Shown: piece after piece, positions 1 through 7,411 of the stretch
How positions within the stretch are numbered: position 1 is the first letter of the stretch
Layout of the letters: the number at the start of each line of letters is the position of its first letter
DNA from: Acidovorax sp. Leaf191
Lineage (GTDB): Bacteria; Pseudomonadota; Gammaproteobacteria; Burkholderiales; Burkholderiaceae_C
DNA length: 64,000 bases
Assembly: GCF_001424425.1 (NCBI RefSeq)
Contig: NZ_LMPT01000019.1
Location: 495,003 to 559,002 of the forward strand
Direction: 5' to 3'
Notes under the pieces: generated by a model
What the model was told of the DNA's origin: nothing
Databases searched by the model: none
Seen by the model: only the letters and a program-made list of their open reading frames with translations
Translations under genes and position numbers: made by a program

Positions 1-93
1 GACGAACTCATCGCCCGCCACCCCGCGCTGCGCGGGCAAGACACCGTGCGCTTCCCGTACACCACGCTCGCGTACCACTGCGAGGGGCTCTGA
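1..93 (+). CDS. C-terminal end of an unidentified protein
   Basis: Only the last 30 codons and a TGA stop lie in the window, open from the left edge. The tail ends YTTLAYHCEGL and shows no motif I can assign. It converges on cobQ with a 14-base gap, so it is not part of the cobalamin transcript. Its function is unknown; a small enzyme such as a methyltransferase would be only a guess. Confidence 0.5.
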   Translation, partial: DELIARHPALRGQDTVRFPYTTLAYHCEGL

Positions 94-107
94 GGCGGCG
101 CGCACCG

Positions 108-1661
108 TCATGCCGCAGCAGGCGTAGTGCCGGGCGCCGGGTGCGCGATCAACGCCGCCAGCACGCCGGGCGCAAAGCAGGCCTCGGCGGACCGCGCCAG
201 GCCGTCGAACACACTGTCGAGCGTGGGGGCGCGCGTGCCGAACAGCGCGTGCAGCACCGCCGTGTCTTCGAACAGGCCGTGCAGGTAGACCCCCAGCACA
301 TTGCCCGCCGCATTGGTCCAGGCCAGGCCCGGCACCACCTCGCGCGCCACATCCCCCCCGGCGGCCATGGCCGGGTGCTGCGCGGTCTGCCCGTGGTGGA
401 TCTCGTAGCCTGACACCTCCACCCCTGACAAGGCACTCCATGCGCCCGCCAGCGTGCCCCAACGGGTATGCGTGAGCCGCACCGTCTTGTCGCGCGCAAA
501 GGCGGTCACCAGCGGCAGCAGGCCCAGGCCCGGCGCGTTGCCGTCGATGCCGTCGGTGTCGATCAGCGCCTCGCCCAGCATCTGCAGGCCGCCGCACACG
601 CCCAGCACCCGCCCGCCGCGCGCGGCATGGGTGGCGATGGCCCCGTCGAGCCCCTGTGCACGCAGCCAGGCCAGGTCCGACGCGGTGGCCTTGGAGCCGG
701 GCAGCACCACCCAGTCCGCAGCGCCCAGCGCCGCCAGGTCGGCCGGGCTGCGCACCCACTGCAGGCGCACACCAGGCACGTTCTTGAGCGGCTGGAACTC
801 ATCCAGGTTGCTGATGCGCGGGTAGGCGATGACGGCCACGGTCGTCTGCACCGCACCCGCTGCGGTGCTGCGGTCGTCGAATACGCCGTCCTCTTCCGGC
901 AGCCCGTGGTGCCACTGCATTGGGATGGTGGCGACCGTGGGCACGCCGGTCAGGTCCTGCAGCATCTGCGGCGCGGGCGCAAGCAGGCTGGCATCCCCGC
1001 GAAATTTGTTGAGTACAAAGCCGTGGATGAGCGCGCGCTCGTCTTCGGGCAACAGCGCCCAGGTGCCGTACAGGTGCGCAAACGCGCCGCCCCGGTCGAT
1101 GTCGGTCACCAGCAGGCAGCGCGCATCGCTGTGGCGGGCCACGCGCATGTTCACGATGTCGCTGGCGTGCAGGTTGATCTCCGCGGGCGAGCCCGCGCCT
1201 TCGATCACCACCACATCGTTTTCGGCGCGCAGGGCGTCCAGCGCAGCGGCGATCTGCGGCCACACGCGTTCGCTGCGGCCGCGCCAGGGCAGCGCGGTCA
1301 GCTCGGCGCTCACCTGCCCCATCAGCACCACCTGGCTCTTGGTGTCGGCCTCGGGCTTGAGCAGCACCGGGTTCATGCGCACCTCGGGCACGGCGCGGGC
1401 AGCCAGCGCCTGGAAGTACTGCGCGCTGCCGATCTCGCCCCAGGCGCCGAAGCCACCCGCGTCGGTGCCCGTGCCGCCGAGGCCGGGCCCCACGCGTGCG
1501 TTGTTGCTCATGTTCTGCGCCTTGAAGGGCGCCACCTTCAGGCCCTGGTTGCTGTACCAGCGGCACAGGGCGGTGGTGAGCCAGCTTTTGCCGGCGCCGC
1601 TGGTGGTGCCCAGCACCATCACGCAGCGGGCCAGTGGAGGATGTGTCGAAGACTCGGTCAT
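108..1661 (-). CDS. cobQ: Adenosylcobyric acid (cobyric acid) synthase CobQ
   Basis: This enzyme amidates four carboxylates of adenosylcobyrinic acid a,c-diamide, using glutamine and ATP, to give adenosylcobyric acid. The 517-residue protein is the usual family length. It opens with a dethiobiotin-synthetase-like P-loop, GTTSGAGKS (residues 18-26), followed by KAQNMSNNA. The C-terminal glutaminase-like domain has the Cys of GVCGGLQMLG near residue 356 and the His of GVYLHGLF near 461. I start at ATG 1661 because it sits just before the conserved N-terminal strand; longer in-frame reading upstream is arginine-rich and overlaps the neighbouring gene. It is the last gene of the cobalamin locus and follows the DUF3037 gene by 25 bases. 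Confidence 0.95.
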   Translation of the reverse strand: MTESSTHPPLARCVMVLGTTSGAGKSWLTTALCRWYSNQGLKVAPFKAQNMSNNARVGPGLGGTGTDAGGFGAWGEIGSAQYFQALAARAVPEVRMNPVLLKPEADTKSQVVLMGQVSAELTALPWRGRSERVWPQIAAALDALRAENDVVVIEGAGSPAEINLHASDIVNMRVARHSDARCLLVTDIDRGGAFAHLYGTWALLPEDERALIHGFVLNKFRGDASLLAPAPQMLQDLTGVPTVATIPMQWHHGLPEEDGVFDDRSTAAGAVQTTVAVIAYPRISNLDEFQPLKNVPGVRLQWVRSPADLAALGAADWVVLPGSKATASDLAWLRAQGLDGAIATHAARGGRVLGVCGGLQMLGEALIDTDGIDGNAPGLGLLPLVTAFARDKTVRLTHTRWGTLAGAWSALSGVEVSGYEIHHGQTAQHPAMAAGGDVAREVVPGLAWTNAAGNVLGVYLHGLFEDTAVLHALFGTRAPTLDSVFDGLARSAEACFAPGVLAALIAHPAPGTTPAAA

Positions 1662-1686
1662 GAAAGATGGGGACGGCAGGACGCGT

Positions 1687-2091
1687 TCAGCGCGCACCCA
1701 GGGGCCGCACCATGCGGTCCATGATGTGGTCGAGCGCCGCCGCCGCATCGGTGCAGCGGCCGGTGTGCACCGGTGAGGTCTGGATGATGGCGCTGCGCCG
1801 CGCCGTCAGCCAGTGAAAGCGCGAGCGGAAGGGCAGCTGCGCAATCGGCCCGCAACCGGCCTCGCCCGCGCAGATGGCAACGATGGCCGACAGGTGGCGG
1901 CGCACGGTGTCGATGTCCACCTGCGGGTCCATGGCCAGCAGGCGCGCCTCATCGAGCGCGATCGCCGCCTGCAGGAAGCCGCTGCGATGGCACGACAGGA
2001 TCACGCCGGCGTTGATGAATTCTTCGCGCTCCACACGCGGCACCACGCGCACGACGGCGTAGTCGTACAAGTCCATCTCAGCGCTGCGCAT
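1687..2091 (-). CDS. DUF3037 family protein
   Basis: The 134-residue protein matches the DUF3037 family, with a typical start (DLYDYAVVRVVPRVEREEF) and an acidic-to-mixed single domain, no signal peptide and no membrane segment. No biochemical function is established. ATG 2091 is preferred because AAGGGAG lies six bases upstream; the next ATG (2076) lacks such a site. It overlaps the end of the HipA-like kinase gene by 14 bases, so the two are surely co-translated. This family is known as a companion of HipA-like kinase genes, so a joint role with the kinase is the best inference. Neither protein has an obvious part in cobalamin synthesis. Confidence 0.85.
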   Translation of the reverse strand: MRSAEMDLYDYAVVRVVPRVEREEFINAGVILSCHRSGFLQAAIALDEARLLAMDPQVDIDTVRRHLSAIVAICAGEAGCGPIAQLPFRSRFHWLTARRSAIIQTSPVHTGRCTDAAAALDHIMDRMVRPLGAR

Positions 2092-2872
2092 CGAAGGCTC
2101 CCTTCAACGCGTCCACCCAGGCGGCACGGCCTTCCAGGCGCGCGCAGAAATGGTCCACATAGGCCTGGCGGTGGCTGGCCGGTGCCGACAGCGGGCCCTC
2201 GGTGTGCTCGGCGCCGGCGATGGCCAGGAACTCGTCGGGCACATCGGCCAGGATGGCAGTGAGCACATCGCGCGTGAGCAATGCGGCCAGCTCGCCATCG
2301 ACCTGCGCAATGGCGGTGGCGCGGTGCAGCAGCACGTGGTCGGCCATGGGTGCAAACGGCTTGGCCGGTTGCGCCACCGCGCCGTTCCACGCGTGGTGAA
2401 AGGTCAGCGATGCGCCGTGGTCGATGAGCCACGGCTTGCGGTGCCACATCAGCAGGTTGGTGTTGCGGGCGGTGCGGTCCACATTGGCCACCAGGGCGTC
2501 GAACCACACCAGGCGCGAGGCGAAGTCGTCGGTCACCTCGTCGACCGCCGGGTCGAAGTTGAGCGCACCCGACAGGTAATCGAGCCCCACGTTGAGGCCG
2601 CCGCTGGCGCGCACCAGGTCCTGGATCTCGGGGTCGGGCTCGGTCTGCGCGAGCGCCGGGTCCAGGTCGGCCAGCACGATCTCGGGCACCGGCAGTTGCA
2701 GGGCGCGCGCGATGCCGCCCGCGATAAGCTCGGCCAGCAAGGCGCGCACGCCCTGCCCTGCCCCGCGGAACTTGAGCACGTACAGGCCCAGGTCGTCGCC
2801 TTCGACCACGGCGGGCATGGAGCCGCCTTCACGCAGCGGCGTGACATAGCGGGTGACGGTGATGGTTCGCAC
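2078..2872 (-). CDS. HipA-like protein kinase (HipA_2-type)
   Basis: The 264-residue protein resembles the HipA-like kinase domain without the N-terminal subdomain of classical HipA toxins. Kinase features appear intact: Lys34 in YVLKF, Glu48 in LLAELIAGG, Asp132 and Asn137 in NVDRTARNTN (catalytic loop) and Asp151 in LIDHG (metal binding). The start is a GTG at 2872, with GAGGAG nine bases upstream. No HipB-like DNA-binding partner gene is present; the partner is the overlapping DUF3037 gene. The pair lies between cobC (14-base gap) and cobQ, in the same direction, so it is probably carried on the cobalamin transcript. The substrate is unknown. Confidence 0.82.
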   Translation of the reverse strand: MRTITVTRYVTPLREGGSMPAVVEGDDLGLYVLKFRGAGQGVRALLAELIAGGIARALQLPVPEIVLADLDPALAQTEPDPEIQDLVRASGGLNVGLDYLSGALNFDPAVDEVTDDFASRLVWFDALVANVDRTARNTNLLMWHRKPWLIDHGASLTFHHAWNGAVAQPAKPFAPMADHVLLHRATAIAQVDGELAALLTRDVLTAILADVPDEFLAIAGAEHTEGPLSAPASHRQAYVDHFCARLEGRAAWVDALKGAFDAQR

Positions 2873-2885
2873 GACGTGGCGCTCC

Positions 2886-3974
2886 TCAGAGATTGGGTGA
2901 ATCGGGCATGGTAGCGGCGGCGCGCTGCACATCGTGGAAGGCGCGGGCCAGCGCCTGCTGCGCAGCGGGCGCGAGCACCCCCAGCCGCACGTGGCCGGGC
3001 AGGCCGAACGAGCTGCAGTCGCGCAGCTTGATGCCGTGGGCGCGCAAGCCGTGCAGGACACGCTCCGTCTGCTCCGCGTGGGCGAAAGGCCACTGCGCCA
3101 CGACATAGTTGGCCAGGCTGCCGGCCACCACACGCCAGCCCAGGGCGGTGCACAGCGCCTGCTGGGCAGACTTCCACCCGCGCAGCGTGTCCAGGCTGTG
3201 CTGCAGCCATTGCTGCACGGCGGGCTGCGCCCAGGCGGCGAGCATGGCCACGCCATGCGCGCCCACGGGCCACGACGGCGCCAGGCCCTGCAGCGCGGCG
3301 ATGCGCCCGGGCGTCTCGTGCGCCGGGGCTATCGCGTAAGCGGCGCGCACGCCGGTCAGGCCCAGCGCCTTGTTGGGCGTCCACAGCTGCCAGGCCGACG
3401 GGGGCGCGTGGGTGGGCTGGCCGTCCAGGCGCAGCGGCGCGTAGGCGCAGTCCAGCACCTGCAGGGCGACTGCCGTTCCGCAGCCGTGTGCGTGCCACAG
3501 GGCCAGCGCCGGGTCCACCTGGCCCAGCGGGCTCGACGGCTCGCACGCCCAGTGCAGGCCTGCAGCGGCCTGCAAGCCGCCGGCTGCGGCATGCAGCACC
3601 TGCAGGCCCCAGGCCTGCGCCGCGTGCGCGTAGTCGCCGTAGCTGTGCGCCGGCACGGCCACGCGGGTGGCACCCTGGCGCGCTGCCCAGGCCGTGGCGC
3701 GGTGAATGAATTCGCTGGCGCTGCCAGCCAGCACGATGCGGCCCGGATCCACGGCATGCAGGCCGGCCAGTTGGACACGCAGCGCCGTGTACGCAGGGTC
3801 GGGATAGCGGCTGGCATCGGCCGCCTGCACGCTGCGCAGCGCCTGCGGGCACGGGCCGCAGGCGTTGCTGTTGGTCGAAAAATCGTGCAGCGGGACGCCC
3901 CCAGCGTCCGGCCCGCCGTGCAGCGGCAAGGCGGCGACAGCGGTGTCGATCTCCATGGGCGTGACCGCGTTCAT
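2886..3974 (-). CDS. cobC: L-threonine-O-3-phosphate decarboxylase CobC (CobD-type aminotransferase fold)
   Basis: This PLP enzyme makes (R)-1-amino-2-propanol O-2-phosphate, the linker between corrin ring and nucleotide loop, by decarboxylating threonine phosphate. The 362-residue protein has the class I/II aminotransferase fold. The N-terminal DFSTNSNACG stands in place of the usual DFSxNxNPxGP. The likely PLP lysine is Lys202 in WTPNKALGL, with DCAYAPLRLDG before it. The start ATG 3974 overlaps the cbiB stop as ATGA, which excludes the longer reading that runs back through cbiB. Its product is used directly by CbiB, encoded just upstream. Naming is ambiguous: CobC in the aerobic scheme, CobD in Salmonella. 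Confidence 0.88.
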   Translation of the reverse strand: MNAVTPMEIDTAVAALPLHGGPDAGGVPLHDFSTNSNACGPCPQALRSVQAADASRYPDPAYTALRVQLAGLHAVDPGRIVLAGSASEFIHRATAWAARQGATRVAVPAHSYGDYAHAAQAWGLQVLHAAAGGLQAAAGLHWACEPSSPLGQVDPALALWHAHGCGTAVALQVLDCAYAPLRLDGQPTHAPPSAWQLWTPNKALGLTGVRAAYAIAPAHETPGRIAALQGLAPSWPVGAHGVAMLAAWAQPAVQQWLQHSLDTLRGWKSAQQALCTALGWRVVAGSLANYVVAQWPFAHAEQTERVLHGLRAHGIKLRDCSSFGLPGHVRLGVLAPAAQQALARAFHDVQRAAATMPDSPNL

Positions 3975-4981
3975 GGCCTGGCCCCGCCCATCAGCGCCAT
4001 GGCCGCCAACGCCACCAGCACCTGCAGCGCTACCACCACCGGCACCAGCATCAGCACGACCTTGTCGCCCTGGCGCGCCGCGCGGCGCGTGTCCAGCGGC
4101 CCGGGGGAGCGTGCCGCGCCGTTGAGCGCATACACACCGGGCTTGGCCAGCCGCACGTTCAGCGACAGCGCCATGGCCGCCATGGGCCAGCCGCTGTTGG
4201 GCGACGGCGTCTTGCGCGCCTGCCGCACCAGCGTGCGCAGCGGCAGGCCCCCGGCTGCCAGCGCCAGCAGCAGCGCCGCGATGCGGGCAGGCACCCACGA
4301 CAGCACGTCGTCCGCCCGCGCCGCCCACTTGCCGGCCCATTGCCAATACCGCCCGCCGCGCATGCCCGGGTAGCCCCACATCGCATCCGCCGTGTTGGCC
4401 ATGCGGTACAGCGCGGCGCCGGGCAGCCCCAGCAGCGCAAACCAGAACAGCGGCGCCACCACCGAATCGTTGAGGTTCTCGGCCAGCGACTCGATGGCCG
4501 ACTCGCGCACCTCGTCGGCCGTCAACGCGCTCACATCGCGGCTCACCAGCCGCGACAGGCGCTCGCGCCCTGCGGGCAGCGACTGGCCCAGCGCGACCTC
4601 CACCGCCAGCACCTCATCGCGCAGCATGCGCCAGGCCAGCAGGGGCTTGAGCAGCAGCCCCAGCAAGGCCATGGCCAGCAGCCCATACAGCGCCAGCGCC
4701 GCGTGCTGCGCCAGACCAGACACTATCAAAACAATAGCTGCCAGCGCACACCAGAAGAGCGCTGCTAGCCAAAAACGCTTCCAATCCGCTGCCACGGGGG
4801 CGGTGGGCGCAACCTGGTCGCCACCGTACTGCAGCGCCTTGCCCATCCACACCACAGGGTGGCAGGCCGCGGGCGGCTCCCCCAGCCACCCGTCGATGGC
4901 CAGGGCCAGCACGGGCACGCAGATCAGCACGCGCAGGGCGTCCCACTGCGTGGGAGGAAGAAGCAAGACCAAAACGTCCAT
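3971..4981 (-). CDS. cbiB: Adenosylcobinamide-phosphate synthase CbiB
   Basis: This integral membrane enzyme joins aminopropanol phosphate (from CobC) to adenosylcobyric acid. The 336-residue length is normal for the family. Recognisable blocks are DGWLGEPPAACHPVVWMGK near the N-terminus, SVAPL-like NDSVVAPLFW and the ANTADAMWGYPG block, with about five hydrophobic segments. It overlaps cobC by four bases (ATGA). Codons for about residues 69-87, in a membrane segment, fall on a copy of the dispersed hairpin repeat (4721-4777). The segment stays hydrophobic, so function is probably kept. The gap to the upstream DUF1636 gene is 25 bases. Confidence 0.93.
   Translation of the reverse strand: MDVLVLLLPPTQWDALRVLICVPVLALAIDGWLGEPPAACHPVVWMGKALQYGGDQVAPTAPVAADWKRFWLAALFWCALAAIVLIVSGLAQHAALALYGLLAMALLGLLLKPLLAWRMLRDEVLAVEVALGQSLPAGRERLSRLVSRDVSALTADEVRESAIESLAENLNDSVVAPLFWFALLGLPGAALYRMANTADAMWGYPGMRGGRYWQWAGKWAARADDVLSWVPARIAALLLALAAGGLPLRTLVRQARKTPSPNSGWPMAAMALSLNVRLAKPGVYALNGAARSPGPLDTRRAARQGDKVVLMLVPVVVALQVLVALAAMALMGGARP
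4721..4777 (+). repeat. Dispersed hairpin repeat, copy inside cbiB
   Basis: The element reads CACTATCAAAACAATAGCTG, then GCGCACACC, then AGAGCGCTGCTAGCC and an A-run. It aligns with the copies at 18272, 24361, 40368 (inverted), 50626, 57680 and 60260. It is antisense to cbiB and is translated as part of a membrane segment. Its right half differs from most copies (AGCGCTGCTAGCC instead of AGCGGTAGCGGC), suggesting a subfamily. Confidence 0.6.
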
Positions 4982-5006
4982 GGAATGTGCGGGCGAGCAA
5001 AAAGGC

Positions 5007-5432
5007 TCAGGATACCGAGGGCGGCAGGCGCACCACGATGCCGCTGCGCAGGCGCTCGGGGCGTTCGTTGCGGTGGAGCATGCCGTCGGCCGCGCTGGCG
5101 TGCATCGCGCCGCAGTCCAGCACGTGGCGGGCGGTTTCCTCGTCGGGCTTCAGGTCGCCGAACACGAAGGTGTGCTTGCCGGCCGCCTGGAAGGCCACCG
5201 AGCAGGCGCGCGAGCAACTGCTCAGGCAGGCCACGCCGCGCACGCGCACCTGGGCCCAAGTGCCGGCATCGTCGCCCAGCTGAGCGGCCTGCACGGCTTC
5301 GAACAGCAGTTCGCCGTCGGCCGGCAGATCACGCGATGCACCCGCCGGGCGGCAGGTGGTGCAGACGATCACGTCGGTGGTGTGGGAAGGCGTCAAGGCA
5401 GCAGCGTCGGGCATCGGAAAAAGCTCGGTCAT
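5007..5432 (-). CDS. DUF1636 family metal-binding protein (ferredoxin-like)
   Basis: The 141-residue protein belongs to DUF1636, small proteins often found in cobalamin clusters. Cysteines visible are CTTC near residue 26 and the later GVACLSSCSRAC, a pattern like thioredoxin-fold 2Fe-2S ferredoxins. Near its end is DGMLHRNERPERLRSG. The start ATG 5432 is four bases past the TAG of the ChlD-like gene, so the two are tightly coupled. A role in electron supply or metal handling for cobalt insertion is an inference from context; no member function is known to me. Confidence 0.75.
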   Translation of the reverse strand: MTELFPMPDAAALTPSHTTDVIVCTTCRPAGASRDLPADGELLFEAVQAAQLGDDAGTWAQVRVRGVACLSSCSRACSVAFQAAGKHTFVFGDLKPDEETARHVLDCGAMHASAADGMLHRNERPERLRSGIVVRLPPSVS

Positions 5433-5436
5433 GGAT

Positions 5437-6159
5437 CTAGGAAGAAAGGGGTTCAGGCAGGCGGTGCTCGGCCTGCCAGCGTGCGGCCCAGGCCGCGCAG
5501 CGGCCCACGGGGCGCAGCGGGTCGTCGAAATCCACGACCACGACGTGCGCGGCAGCGCCCGGCGCGGCGGGCTGCTCGAGCGTGCGGCCATCGGTCAGCA
5601 GCCACAGGCACGAGGGCGCGCCCGCGCCCCGCTGGCGGCGCGCCATGCGCAGCAGCCGTTCGGCCTCGGCCAGGCCTGCCACCAGGGGCGTGCCACCACC
5701 GCCGCCCAGCGGGCGCACGCGGGCCGTGCCAGCCGTGCGCGCAGCGCCGGGGGGCAGCAGCAGCTCCACCCCCTGGCCGCCAAAACACAGCAGGGCCACG
5801 TGGTCGCCGGCGCGCGCGGCCTGCTCGATCAGGCGCGCGGCATAGCCCTTGGCCCAGGCCAGGCGCCCGCCCTGGCGCATGGAGCCCGAGGTGTCGAGCG
5901 CAATCAGGTGCAAACAGGGCTGCACGGCGCTGGCAGTGCGGCGGCGCAGGTGCGCAGGCTGTAGGCGCGCGGGGCCCTTGGCCGCCAACGTGCGCAGCCA
6001 ATCGACGCTGGCACCTTGTGGGTCAGCGGGCCGGGCCATGGCCTGCGGCGTGCGCAACCAGGCATTGCGGGGGGCTTGCCACCGCCAGCCTGCGCTTGCC
6101 TTGCCTGTGGCCTGGGGCGAGCGCGGGCCGGGGTGGCTCAGGCTTTTTTTGGTGGCCAC
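5437..6159 (-). CDS. VWA-domain chelatase subunit (ChlD/BchD-like, short form)
   Basis: The 240-residue protein has a von Willebrand A domain with the metal-ion site DTSGSM at residues 89-94 and LTDG near residue 200, as in the ChlD/BchD subunit of magnesium chelatase. It lacks the AAA+ domain of full-length ChlD. It overlaps the ChlI-like ATPase gene by 22 bases. With that ATPase it probably serves CobN as the motor for cobalt insertion, in place of CobS/CobT, which are not in this window. The N-terminal 60 residues are rich in Ala, Pro and Arg and are not conserved-looking. Confidence 0.85.
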   Translation of the reverse strand: MATKKSLSHPGPRSPQATGKASAGWRWQAPRNAWLRTPQAMARPADPQGASVDWLRTLAAKGPARLQPAHLRRRTASAVQPCLHLIALDTSGSMRQGGRLAWAKGYAARLIEQAARAGDHVALLCFGGQGVELLLPPGAARTAGTARVRPLGGGGGTPLVAGLAEAERLLRMARRQRGAGAPSCLWLLTDGRTLEQPAAPGAAAHVVVVDFDDPLRPVGRCAAWAARWQAEHRLPEPLSS

Positions 6160-7241
6160 GCTCCGGTGCTGCGCACGCGCGCCATGGCTTGGGGTTCGGG
6201 CGGTAGCGCGCCCCAGTCGCCCTCGGGAGCATCCTGGGCAGAGCCCGCGCCCTGCCCGCTGGCGGGCGAGGGTTTGGACGGTGACGGCGATGAAAGCGAA
6301 GGAGGCTGTGTGGCGCCCGGGGGCGGTGCCGTGCCGGCCGCGCCTGCCGGGCCTGCCGGGCCTGCCGAATTCTCACCGCGGCGGTGCGACAGCGCCAGTT
6401 CGGCCACCGCGTCCACATGCTCCACGCGCACGCTGGTTTGCTGATCCAGCGCCGCCAGGGCCCGCGCGGCGCGCAGCATCACCAGGTCGGCACGGATGCC
6501 GTCCACGCCTGCGGCCAAAGCCAGGCCCGCTGCATGCTCCACCACGGCGTCGGACCACTCCAGGCCCGCCAGCGCTGCACGCGCACGCACCACGGACGCC
6601 ACCAGTGCAGCCTGTGCAGCGGCATGCCGCGCCACCACGGCAGCCGGGTCAGCCTCGAAAGCCAGCCGCGCCCGCACGATGGCCTGGCGTGTGCCGGCGT
6701 CGGCCGGGTTGCGCAGCGCCACCGACAGGCCGAAGCGGTCGAGCAGCTGCGGGCGCAGCTCGCCCTCCTCCGGGTTCATGGTGCCCACCAGCACGAAGCG
6801 CGCGGCATGCTGGCGCGACACGCCATCGCGCTCCACCGTGTTCACGCCGCTGGCGGCCACGTCGAGCAGCGAATCGACCAGCGCGTCGGGCAGCAGGTTG
6901 ACCTCGTCCACATACAGCACGCCGCCGTGCGCGCGCGCCACCAGGCCGGGCGCCAGGCGTACCTGGCCATCGCGCAGCACGTCTTCGATGTTGAGCGTGC
7001 CCACCAGTTGCTCCAGGCTGGCGGCCAGGGGCAGCGTGACGAAGGGCGCATCGGGCAACAAGGCCGCCAGCGCGCGCGCCGAGGTCGACTTGGCCGTGCC
7101 CCGCGGGCCGCTGATGAGCACGCCGCCCATGCCGGGGTCGATGGCAGCCAACAGCAGCGCGCGCTGCAAGGCTTCGTGGCCGACCAGCGCGGTGAAGGGG
7201 AATGTGGTGGTTGGCACCGGGGCCAGAGAGACAGGAGTCAT
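6138..7241 (-). CDS. AAA+ chelatase ATPase subunit (ChlI/BchI-like)
   Basis: The 367-residue protein is a magnesium-chelatase-type AAA+ ATPase. It has Walker A GPRGTAKS (residues 45-52), Walker B LYVDEVNLLPD near residue 111, and the sensor region VLVGTMNPEEGELRPQLLDR. Residues from about 290 on are a Gly/Ala/Pro/Ser-rich tail. It lies 170 bases downstream of cobN and overlaps the VWA subunit gene, so a CobN-ChlI-ChlD-like cobaltochelatase is likely. A true magnesium chelatase is less likely because no bacteriochlorophyll gene is nearby. Confidence 0.9.
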   Translation of the reverse strand: MTPVSLAPVPTTTFPFTALVGHEALQRALLLAAIDPGMGGVLISGPRGTAKSTSARALAALLPDAPFVTLPLAASLEQLVGTLNIEDVLRDGQVRLAPGLVARAHGGVLYVDEVNLLPDALVDSLLDVAASGVNTVERDGVSRQHAARFVLVGTMNPEEGELRPQLLDRFGLSVALRNPADAGTRQAIVRARLAFEADPAAVVARHAAAQAALVASVVRARAALAGLEWSDAVVEHAAGLALAAGVDGIRADLVMLRAARALAALDQQTSVRVEHVDAVAELALSHRRGENSAGPAGPAGAAGTAPPPGATQPPSLSSPSPSKPSPASGQGAGSAQDAPEGDWGALPPEPQAMARVRSTGAWPPKKA

Positions 7242-7264
7242 GTCAGTTATCCATAGCTATGTGA

Positions 7265-7411
7265 GCCGCCCAAGGTCCTTGAACCCGGCGCGGCCGAGGC
7301 CAGCGCCCCCGCGCAAGGGCCGCCCCGCCGCGCTGGGGGCGTCCCCCTCCCGACTCGCGCAGCGAGACGAGAGAGGGGGAAGGCGCGAAGCGACTCAGGG
7401 GGTGTTTCACT
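7265..7411. repeat. REP-like hairpin block between cobN and the chelatase ATPase gene
   Basis: This non-coding stretch right after the cobN stop holds nested inverted repeats: CCCCCTC (7343-7349) with GAGGGGG (7373-7379), and inside it CTCG with CGAG around GCGCA. Its cobN-proximal end (GGCGCGAAGCGACTCAGGGG) resembles the cobN-like position of a second block at 51450-51597, just after another stop codon. I recall similar blocks as common intergenic repeats in Comamonadaceae. It may attenuate or stabilise the operon transcript. Confidence 0.5.

Noticed and set aside
468-1724. Plus-strand open frame opposite cobQ
   Set aside because: It is antisense to a clearly conserved gene, and rich in His, Arg and Gln as shadow frames in GC-rich DNA are.
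1687-2872. Classical HipBA toxin-antitoxin system
   Set aside because: No HipB-like DNA-binding gene is adjacent, and the kinase lacks the N-terminal HipA subdomain. I keep it as a HipA-like kinase/DUF3037 pair.
6138-7241. Magnesium chelatase for bacteriochlorophyll
   Set aside because: No BchH/ChlH or other bacteriochlorophyll gene is seen, and CobN is adjacent, so cobalt insertion is the better reading.
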